Shown: positions 1 to 5,561 of the stretch, in pieces
Layout: each line of letters starts with the position of its first letter
Numbering within the stretch: the stretch's first letter is position 1
Source of the DNA: Bacteroidales bacterium
GTDB taxonomy: Bacteria > Bacteroidota > Bacteroidia > Bacteroidales > UBA10428
DNA: 7,542 nt
Assembly (NCBI GenBank): GCA_030626465.1
Contig: DAOUOU010000136.1
Span: 1-7,542, forward strand
Direction: 5' to 3'
Made by a program: the position numbers and the translations under genes
Notes under the pieces: generated by a model
Seen by the model: the letters and a program-made list of their open reading frames with translations, nothing else
What the model was told of the DNA's origin: nothing
Databases searched by the model: none

Positions 1-524
1 AGCCAGCTGCGATTGAATGTAAACCAGTTCATTTTACTGGGCTTCATAAAAGCTTTAAAGTTGGCATCAAATTCAAGATTTGGTTTGCCATAGTTTTTTC
101 GCTGGTGGTACAATGAAACGGCTACATCCATTCCATCACGAATAATGAAGATAAATTTTCCTTTTGTTGCTTTGTCATAATATTCGTAAGGATCATGACT
201 TTTAATCAAACGTGGTGAAGGCAGATCACGGGGTTTACGTTTTTTAAAGGCATCATTTCTGAGCCAGGGAGAGATATCATAAATATGGTTGAAATTAATT
301 TTACCCTCTGTGGTAAGCTGGTATAACATCATTTGCATCAGTGTAGTACCCGATTTTGGAAATGTGACAATATAGATATCGTCCTCTAGTTCGCCGAAAT
401 CCATCTTGAATTTCAGGTAATTAAGCTCTTCAGCCGCTTTGCTGATATTCTTTCCAAGTTTATGAACCAGTTTGTGTACAAAAGACACAAGTTTGTAAGA
501 AAAAGTTTTTGTCTGATCTTCCAT
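1..524 (-). CDS. Sulfotransferase family protein, 3' part missing (runs off left edge)
   Basis: The ORF opens at an ATG at 524 and is still open at the window edge after 174 codons. It belongs to the PAPS-dependent sulfotransferase family (Sulfotransfer_1 type), which moves a sulfuryl group from PAPS to a hydroxyl or amine of an acceptor. Three family signatures are visible in order. The 5'-phosphosulfate loop TFPKSGTT is at residues 54-61. A PRLIKSHDP segment at 104-112 has H110 in the place of the SULT catalytic histidine. The 3'-phosphate site IIRDGMDVAVSLYH at 127-140 has R129 and S137. A later NWFTFNRSW at 166-174 resembles the family's GSWyeHv-sWw segment. No signal peptide is seen, so a cytoplasmic location is likely. 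The acceptor cannot be inferred. M41 (MDFGELEDD) is an alternative start. The ATG lies 16 bp beyond a strong terminator, with no Shine-Dalgarno sequence. Confidence 0.88.
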   Translation of the reverse strand, partial: MEDQTKTFSYKLVSFVHKLVHKLGKNISKAAEELNYLKFKMDFGELEDDIYIVTFPKSGTTLMQMMLYQLTTEGKINFNHIYDISPWLRNDAFKKRKPRDLPSPRLIKSHDPYEYYDKATKGKFIFIIRDGMDVAVSLYHQRKNYGKPNLEFDANFKAFMKPSKMNWFTFNRSW

Positions 525-540
525 AGTAAAAATAGGGTAC

Positions 541-565
541 AAAAAAAAGGGGGTGCAACCCCCTT
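541..565 (-). terminator. Rho-independent terminator after the small lipoprotein gene
   Basis: Read on the minus strand, AAGGGGG (565-559) and CCCCCTT (553-547) form a 7-bp stem around a 5-base TTGCA loop, or an 8-bp stem with a 3-base loop. The last two stem bases begin an unbroken run of eight T ending at 541. It starts 9 bp after the stop codon of the lipoprotein gene. It would end transcription coming from carB, the DsbA-like gene and the lipoprotein gene. On the plus strand the hairpin is followed by AAATAATTC, so it is not bidirectional. Confidence 0.87.
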
Positions 566-574
566 AAATAATTC

Positions 575-835
575 TTAATCACAATCAAATCCTTCATCAT
601 CAAATTCATCGCGCAAATAATTATAAGCGTCTTCCCAGCTATCAAATTCACTTTCCCAATCTACATCGTCCTTACATACAGAAAAATTAATTGATTGTCC
701 TGCATATGAATAAGAACAATTTACACAATCTGGAACACTACCATCTTTATCCTTTTTACAAGACGCATTGAATCCCAAAATCAACAATGAAATACCAAAT
801 AATTTAGCAACTAAGCGTAAAGTTTTCATAAGCAT
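575..835 (-). CDS. Small acidic cysteine-containing lipoprotein, function unknown
   Basis: The 86-residue product has a basic N-terminus, a hydrophobic stretch at about residues 8-22 and a lipobox-like end GFNASC. This predicts signal-peptidase II cleavage and lipid attachment at C26. The following KKDKD fits Bacteroidota lipoproteins. The mature part is about 60 residues, strongly acidic (many D and E between 56 and 86), with four further cysteines: C37-x2-C40, C54 and C85, the next-to-last residue. Two disulfides, or a metal site, are plausible. I do not recognise the family. Two ATGs are possible, at 835 and 829; the second (MKTLRLVAK) gives a more usual signal peptide. It lies 58 bp downstream of a DsbA-like oxidase gene, which could form its disulfides if both are periplasmic. 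No clear promoter is seen in 836-893, so co-transcription is likely. A terminator follows the stop directly. Confidence 0.82.
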   Translation of the reverse strand: MLMKTLRLVAKLFGISLLILGFNASCKKDKDGSVPDCVNCSYSYAGQSINFSVCKDDVDWESEFDSWEDAYNYLRDEFDDEGFDCD

Positions 836-893
836 TATAAATATTAGGTTACAACTTAAAAATATATTGAGAATTTAATAATTTAAAGTAAAG

Positions 894-1586
894 TTATTCA
901 CATAGCTCCATTTCCACCTCAATCAGTTCTCTGAATTTTGAAACCGGTCTTTTCCCGTTGATCACATTGTTTCCTATTACAAACGCCGGTGTTCCCCTCG
1001 CTCCAATGGCCCTGGCTTCTTTCCTGTTTTCAAAGATCAGATTTTCAAGCATTTTGTTCTCCAAACAGATCTTAAATGATGATGTATCTATATCCAAATC
1101 ATACATCCATTTTACTATTTCTGTCTCATTGAGTACGTCGTATTGTTCAAGAAGTTTCATATTAATAATAGAAAATTGCCCCTCTGCATAGGCACAATAG
1201 GAGGCTTTTGCTGCTAATAAGGAGATAGAATCGCTTGAATAGCCAATGTTTTTAATAATAAATTTGGCAATTCCTTCATCAACATATTCCTTCTTAAGTG
1301 TCTTAAAGGTAGTTTCGAAGAACTCCTTGCAATAAACACAACGATAGCTGGTATACACGTAAATATCCACAGGGGCATCCTTACGGCCCAGTACAATATC
1401 ATTGGGACCATATTCCAGATCAACAGGCGATTTCTGATTCTGTGACACGATCAGTTGGGCAAGGAATTTGTTTGTATTGTACATTCTGTTATTCAGTCGC
1501 ACCAGTAACAATACAATTGTAATGAGCAATACAACAATGACGATACTATACACATATGGATACCGGTAATTTTTTTTATTTTCCAT
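894..1586 (-). CDS. Membrane-anchored DsbA-like thiol:disulfide oxidoreductase (thioredoxin fold)
   Basis: The 230-residue product has one hydrophobic segment at about residues 12-29 after a basic N-terminus (MENKKNYRY). This predicts an N-terminal anchor with the catalytic domain in the periplasm. The rest fits the DsbA/BdbD-like thioredoxin fold (Thioredoxin_4 type): a beta strand DIYVYTS, the redox motif C83-V-Y-C86, a helical insertion, and the cis-proline loop GTPAFVIG with P200. C131 (ASYCAYAEGQF) and C174 (FKICLEN) sit at places often occupied by cysteines in this group and may form a second disulfide; C229 lies near the end. Its likely role is oxidising or isomerising exported thiols, and the neighbouring cysteine-bearing lipoprotein is a possible client. 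The gap to carB is 51 bp without a terminator, so read-through from carB is plausible. The ATG has no Shine-Dalgarno sequence. Confidence 0.85.
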   Translation of the reverse strand: MENKKNYRYPYVYSIVIVVLLITIVLLLVRLNNRMYNTNKFLAQLIVSQNQKSPVDLEYGPNDIVLGRKDAPVDIYVYTSYRCVYCKEFFETTFKTLKKEYVDEGIAKFIIKNIGYSSDSISLLAAKASYCAYAEGQFSIINMKLLEQYDVLNETEIVKWMYDLDIDTSSFKICLENKMLENLIFENRKEARAIGARGTPAFVIGNNVINGKRPVSKFRELIEVEMELCE

Positions 1587-1605
1587 CTTTAATTTTCTCA
1601 GTATT

Positions 1606-1613
1606 CAAATTTA
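1606..1613 (-). promoter_or_regulatory. Possible -7 element (TAAATTTG) upstream of the DsbA-like gene
   Basis: The minus strand reads TAAATTTG, an exact fit to the Bacteroidota -7 consensus TAnnTTTG, 20 bp before the ATG of the DsbA-like gene. No TTG or TTTG is present at the -33 spacing of 19-21 bp. It is therefore at best a weak promoter, or chance in AT-rich DNA. Confidence 0.22.
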
Positions 1614-1637
1614 CAGATTAAAAGGTAGTGATTCTTT

Positions 1638-4600
1638 CTAAACAATCCCAGTTTCGACTTTATATTCATCCCAGCTTTTAACTTTTATGTCATCATAATT
1701 CAGAGTACATATTCCGGTGAGAAAAGCGCTGGCAAGCCGGGCATTTGTGATAAGAGGGATATTAAAATCAACGGCACCCCGCCGAATGCTGTAATCGTTA
1801 CTGAGTTCTGTTGAAGTAAGGTCTTTGGGGATATTGATCACCAGATCAATCAGTCTGCCACGTAAGTAATCAATTGTATTGGGTTTCATATCTTCATCGG
1901 GCCATGCAAGTATAGTACTTTCGATGCCGTTCATTTCCAAGAATTGTGCCGTACCTTTTGTTGCGAACAGATTGTAATCATTTTCAGCAAGCAATTTGCA
2001 ACTGTTCAGAAGCTCTACTTTGGATCTTGTAGGCCCGGTTGATAATAAGATATTCTTTTCAGGTATGGTATAACCAACCGATAACATAGCTTTTAAAATA
2101 GCTTCATAAAAATCATCACCAATACAGCCCACTTCGCCTGTTGATGACATATCGACACCCAGAACGGGATCTGCTTTTGAAAGGCGGGAAAAGGAGAACT
2201 GGGGGGCTTTCACTCCAATATATTCAATATCAAAAATATTTGAATTTGGTTTTTTTACTTTTTTCCCCAGCATAACCCGGGTTGCAAGATCGATAAAATT
2301 GATTTTTGAAACTTTTGAAACAAACGGGAAACTGCGCGAAGCCCTCAGGTTACATTCGATTACTTTGATATCGTTATCTTTTGCCAGAAATTGCATATTG
2401 AATGGTCCGCTAATATTCAATGCACTTGCTATCTGCCTGCTAATCTTCTTGATTCTGCGAAGTGTTTCAAAATATATTTTCTGTGCCGGGAATACCATGG
2501 TTGCATCACCGGAATGAACTCCGGCAAATTCAACATGTTCGCTAATAGCATATACCACCAATTCTCCGTTTTTAGCAACTGCATCTATCTCAATTTCTTT
2601 GGCTTGCTGTATAAATTCCGATACAACAACCGGGTATTGTTTTGAAACCTTTGCAGCAAGATTCAGGAAATGTCCCATCTCATCTTTATTTGATACGATA
2701 TTCATTGCTGCTCCTGAAAGAACATAAGAGGGACGTATCAATACAGGAAATCCAACATTATCAACGAAACTGAATATATCATCAATGTTGGTAAGTTCTT
2801 TCCAACGGGGTTGATCAATTCTGAGATGATCGAGCAAACTGGAAAATTTATGCCTGTTTTCAGCATTATCAATGTTTTCAGGAGAAGTCCCAAGTATTTT
2901 TACCTTCCTTTTATGCAGGCGCATTGCCAGGTTATTCGGGATTTGCCCTCCTACTGAAATAATTACTCCTTTGGGTTTTTCAAGATCAATAATATCCAAA
3001 ACCCTCTCAAAAGTCAATTCATCGAAATACAATCGTTCGCACATATCATAATCTGTGCTTACCGTCTCGGGATTGTAGTTGATCATTACCGAGCGATAAC
3101 CTTCTTTGTTAATTGAATTCAGTGTATTTACGCTGCACCAGTCAAATTCCACACTGCTTCCAATCCGATAAGCTCCAGAACCAAGCACTATTATTGATTT
3201 ATCGGGGTCGTCGAAATCAAGATCATGACTTTTACCACCATAGGTAAGGTAGAGGTAATTTGTTTGTGCCGGATATTCAGCAGCGAGCGTATCAATCTGC
3301 TTTACCGATGGAACAATGCCCTTTTTTATTCTATGATCTCTGACCTTTAAAAGATCTGTTTCAAGATATTCATTGGCATCGTTAAAAACACAGCGGGCTA
3401 TCTGGAAATCAGAAAACCCCATTTCTTTGGCTCTTCGTAGTTCTTCATCAGGCAATTCATCCAGGCTGTTATATTTTTCGAGATTTCTTTTCCGGTCAAG
3501 GATATCTTTCAATTTGTTGAGAAACCAGCGATCAATTTTGGTCAATTCATAAATTTGATCAACACTATAACCATTCTCAAAAGCGTAAGCAATTACGAAA
3601 ATCCGCATATCGGTTGGATTGATCAATTCTTTATCGATATCTTCAAAATCAAGGTCACGGTGTCCGACAAATCCATGCATACCCTGACCAATCATCCTCA
3701 ATCCTTTTTGTATCACCTCCTCAAAACTACGTCCAATAGCCATCACTTCACCCACACTTTTCATACTGCTCCCAATATGCTTTTCAACGCCAATAAATTT
3801 ATTCAAGTCCCAGCGCGGAATTTTACAAACAATATAATCCAGTGCAGGTTCAAAAAAAGCCGGGGTGGTTTTGGTGATCGAATTTTTCAGTTCTTGCAGA
3901 CCATAACCAAGACCAAGTTTTGCAGCTACAAATGCAAGAGGGTAACCGGTAGCTTTTGAGGCTAATGCACTTGAACGAGACAATCGGGCATTTACCTCAA
4001 TTACCCTGTAATCTTCCGAATTTGGATCCAGAGCATATTGAATATTACACTCACCAATAATTCCTATATGCCGAATTATTTTTATTGCAAGTTGCCGTAA
4101 TATATGATATTCTGCATTTGTAAGAGTTTGGGATGGAGCTACAACAATACTTTCACCAGTATGAATTCCAAGCGGATCAAAATTTTCCATATTACATACC
4201 GTGATACAATTATCATACTTATCCCGTAATACTTCGTATTCAACCTCTTTCCAGCCTTTTAGTGATTTTTCAACGAGAATCTGTTTGGTATAGGAAAATG
4301 CCTTTTCTGCAAGCTTTTTCATATCCTCAGGATTATTACAAAATCCTGAACCCTGACCTCCAAGTGTATATGCTGCTCTGATGATCACAGGATAACCAAG
4401 ATTTTCAGCTGCTTTTAAAGCATCATCAACAGAATTTGCAGCAATACTCTGTATGGTTTTAATATTTATTTCATCAAGCTTTTTAACGAAGAGCTCCCGG
4501 TCCTCGGTATCCATGATCGCCTGAATAGGAGTCCCCAATACCTGGACATTACTTCTTTCGAGCACACCTGATTTGAATAATTCAATGCCACAATTTAGAG

Positions 4601-4877
4601 CTGTCTGGCCACCAAATGCAAGTAAGATTCCTTGTGGTTTTTCTTTTTCAAGAACCCGTTCAACAAAGTAGGGAGTTACAGGGAGAAAATATATTTTATC
4701 AGCAATACCTTCGGAGGTTTGTACTGTAGCAATATTTGGATTAATCAGAATTGTCTGGACATCTTCTTCACGCAAAGCCTTTAAAGCCTGGGACCCGGAA
4801 TAATCAAATTCACCTGCCTCACCTATTTTTAAAGCCCCGGAGCCAAGAACTACTACCTTTTTAACAGATTGATCCAT
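1638..4877 (-). CDS. carB: Carbamoyl-phosphate synthase large subunit, eukaryote-like type
   Basis: The 1079-residue product is full length (E. coli CarB is 1073). It makes carbamoyl phosphate from bicarbonate, two ATP and ammonia for arginine and pyrimidine synthesis. The two homologous halves are visible. The N-half has LGSGALKIGEAGEFDYSGSQ at 11-30, the ATP loop GGQGSG at 173-178 and EVNARLSRSSALASKATGYP at 294-313. The C-half has VLGSGAYRIGSSVEFDW at 564-580, SGAAMN at 721-726 and IECNLRASRSFPFVSK at 840-855. A linker lies at about 400-550 and an MGS-like regulatory domain at about 938-1079. Phrases such as NPNIATVQT, SIVVAPSQTL and PRWDLNKF resemble human CPS1 and CAD more than E. coli CarB. 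No carA lies beside it; the partner glutaminase must be elsewhere. It is divergent from argR with a 115-bp spacer, suggesting a role in arginine supply. The stop is TAG, and a DsbA-like gene follows after 51 bp. Confidence 0.97.
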   Translation of the reverse strand: MDQSVKKVVVLGSGALKIGEAGEFDYSGSQALKALREEDVQTILINPNIATVQTSEGIADKIYFLPVTPYFVERVLEKEKPQGILLAFGGQTALNCGIELFKSGVLERSNVQVLGTPIQAIMDTEDRELFVKKLDEINIKTIQSIAANSVDDALKAAENLGYPVIIRAAYTLGGQGSGFCNNPEDMKKLAEKAFSYTKQILVEKSLKGWKEVEYEVLRDKYDNCITVCNMENFDPLGIHTGESIVVAPSQTLTNAEYHILRQLAIKIIRHIGIIGECNIQYALDPNSEDYRVIEVNARLSRSSALASKATGYPLAFVAAKLGLGYGLQELKNSITKTTPAFFEPALDYIVCKIPRWDLNKFIGVEKHIGSSMKSVGEVMAIGRSFEEVIQKGLRMIGQGMHGFVGHRDLDFEDIDKELINPTDMRIFVIAYAFENGYSVDQIYELTKIDRWFLNKLKDILDRKRNLEKYNSLDELPDEELRRAKEMGFSDFQIARCVFNDANEYLETDLLKVRDHRIKKGIVPSVKQIDTLAAEYPAQTNYLYLTYGGKSHDLDFDDPDKSIIVLGSGAYRIGSSVEFDWCSVNTLNSINKEGYRSVMINYNPETVSTDYDMCERLYFDELTFERVLDIIDLEKPKGVIISVGGQIPNNLAMRLHKRKVKILGTSPENIDNAENRHKFSSLLDHLRIDQPRWKELTNIDDIFSFVDNVGFPVLIRPSYVLSGAAMNIVSNKDEMGHFLNLAAKVSKQYPVVVSEFIQQAKEIEIDAVAKNGELVVYAISEHVEFAGVHSGDATMVFPAQKIYFETLRRIKKISRQIASALNISGPFNMQFLAKDNDIKVIECNLRASRSFPFVSKVSKINFIDLATRVMLGKKVKKPNSNIFDIEYIGVKAPQFSFSRLSKADPVLGVDMSSTGEVGCIGDDFYEAILKAMLSVGYTIPEKNILLSTGPTRSKVELLNSCKLLAENDYNLFATKGTAQFLEMNGIESTILAWPDEDMKPNTIDYLRGRLIDLVINIPKDLTSTELSNDYSIRRGAVDFNIPLITNARLASAFLTGICTLNYDDIKVKSWDEYKVETGIV

Positions 4878-4882
4878 ATCCC

Positions 4883-4896
4883 GCTTAATTTTAAGC
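4883..4896. repeat. Short inverted repeat just upstream of the carB start
   Basis: GCTTAA (4883-4888) and TTAAGC (4891-4896) are perfect inverted arms separated by TT. The element ends 5 bp before the carB ATG, much as the ARG box abuts the argR ATG on the other side of the spacer. The 2-base centre is too short for a good RNA hairpin, so a protein-binding site is more likely than an RNA structure. It does not match the ARG-box consensus. Chance in AT-rich DNA is possible. Confidence 0.3.
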
Positions 4897-4938
4897 TATT
4901 TTTTCCGCGTAAAAATATAAATATTTTAGATACCCGCA

Positions 4939-4968
4939 TTGTTATTTGCGAATAATTGTATATTTTTG
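4939..4968 (+). promoter_or_regulatory. Bacteroidota-type promoter for argR (-33 TTG, -7 TATTTTTG)
   Basis: TATTTTTG at 4961-4968 matches the CFB -7 consensus TAnnTTTG exactly. A TTG at 4939-4941 lies 19 bp upstream, the expected -33 position. Transcription should start a few bases after 4968, giving a leader of only about 15-20 bases before the argR ATG. That agrees with the absence of a Shine-Dalgarno sequence. Both ARG boxes lie over or just after the -7 element, so a bound repressor would block this promoter. Confidence 0.6.
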
Positions 4969-4972
4969 CACA
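4955..4972 (+). promoter_or_regulatory. Second, degenerate ARG box
   Basis: The 18 bases here match the ARG-box consensus wnTGAATWWWWATTCAnw at 7 of 10 fixed positions and at all W positions. Exactly 3 bp (4973-4975) separate it from the perfect box at 4976-4993, so the centres are 21 bp apart, the spacing known for tandem ARG boxes bound by one ArgR hexamer in E. coli. It covers the -7 element. Alone it would be weak evidence; the spacing is what supports it. Confidence 0.5.
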
Positions 4973-4975
4973 ATA

Positions 4976-4993
4976 ATTGAATAATTATTCAAA
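4976..4993 (+). promoter_or_regulatory. ARG box (ArgR operator), perfect palindrome abutting the argR ATG
   Basis: TTGAATAATTATTCAA at 4977-4992 is a perfect 16-bp palindrome. With one flanking base on each side it fits the E. coli ARG-box consensus wnTGAATWWWWATTCAnw at every position. It ends directly at the A of the argR start codon and lies just downstream of the predicted promoter. This is the expected place for an autorepression operator. It may also act on divergent carB, whose start is about 100 bp away. Confidence 0.82.
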
Positions 4994-5466
4994 TGGGGAA
5001 TAGAACCGAAAGACTGCTGGCAATCAAAGATTTGATTACTAGTAAGAAAATATCCAGTCAGGAAGAATTATTGGGATTTTTAGAAGCCAAAGGATTGAAT
5101 TATACTCAGGCAACTTTATCTCGAGATTTGAAATTTTTAAAAGTAAACAAGATCTCCAATAATGAAAAGGGATACATTTATGAATTACCAGAGCAACATG
5201 CTGTTAGTAATGAATATGCTGAGAGTTATGCTGCCATGGGATTTATGTCAATTCAATTTGCTAATCATCTGGGGATAATCAAAACCATGCCTGGCTATGC
5301 GAGCAGTATTGCATCTCTGATCGACAAATCAAATCCTTTTGAGATTGTCGGGACAATTGCCGGAGATGATACAATTCTTATAATCCCGCAAGATAATATT
5401 TCTGAGAGTGATGTTATCAATGCACTGGTACTTATTATACCCGAATTAAAAGAAAAGCTCACATAA
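4993..5466 (+). CDS. argR: Arginine repressor ArgR
   Basis: The 157-residue product matches the usual ArgR/AhrC length of about 150-156. The N-terminal winged helix-turn-helix holds the recognition-helix motif QATLSRDLKFL (39-49; family form QATvSRDi-eL), with S43 and R44 as expected DNA contacts. The C-terminal domain binds arginine and forms the hexamer. Its TMPGYASSIASLID (98-111) and GTIAGDDTILII (120-131) carry the paired aspartates D125 and D126 that bind arginine. With arginine bound, the hexamer represses arginine-biosynthesis promoters. The start is fixed by the promoter and operator: the ATG follows the ARG-box palindrome immediately, and MGNRTERLLAIKDLI is a normal ArgR N-terminus. 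It is divergent from carB and followed after 95 bp by argG on the same strand. Autorepression through the two ARG boxes is predicted. Confidence 0.96.
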   Translation: MGNRTERLLAIKDLITSKKISSQEELLGFLEAKGLNYTQATLSRDLKFLKVNKISNNEKGYIYELPEQHAVSNEYAESYAAMGFMSIQFANHLGIIKTMPGYASSIASLIDKSNPFEIVGTIAGDDTILIIPQDNISESDVINALVLIIPELKEKLT

Positions 5467-5471
5467 AATAA

Positions 5472-5542
5472 GGTTGGCGTACATTAATTGTCATAACACT
5501 TTTCATAGATAAAAACTAAGCTATTACAATAATCGGCCAACC
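5472..5542 (+). repeat. Long-range inverted repeat between argR and argG; possible terminator or attenuator
   Basis: GGTTGGC (5472-5478) starts 5 bp after the argR stop and is perfectly complementary to GCCAACC (5536-5542). Inside these arms, ATTAATTGT (5483-5491) can pair with ACAATAAT (5526-5533) with one bulged base, leaving a loop of 34 bases. The 3' arm is followed by CTTTTCTTAT. This could be a weak intrinsic terminator for argR, an attenuator or an RNA-stability element before argG. The T run is broken and the loop is long, so termination would be inefficient. No good TAnnTTTG promoter for argG is seen in the 95-bp spacer. Confidence 0.42.
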
Positions 5543-5561
5543 CTTTTCTTATATTAAATAT

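Noticed and set aside
460..651. A 63-codon minus-strand frame across the terminator and the ends of two genes
   Set aside because: It runs through the terminator hairpin, overlaps the sulfotransferase and lipoprotein genes in another frame, and has no family features.
836..893. Possible promoter before the lipoprotein gene
   Set aside because: Only TAACTTTA- and TATTTTTA-like strings occur on the minus strand, each missing the final G of TAnnTTTG, and no properly spaced -33 TTG was found.
3555..3959. A 134-codon open frame on the plus strand inside carB
   Set aside because: It lies wholly antisense to strongly conserved CarB sequence, has no recognisable motif and no promoter signal, and is best explained as a by-product of carB codon use.
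4878..4992. Riboswitch or leader peptide before carB
   Set aside because: The spacer is 115 bp, very AT-rich and shared with the argR promoter. No conserved riboswitch core, arginine-codon run or terminator/antiterminator pair is visible.
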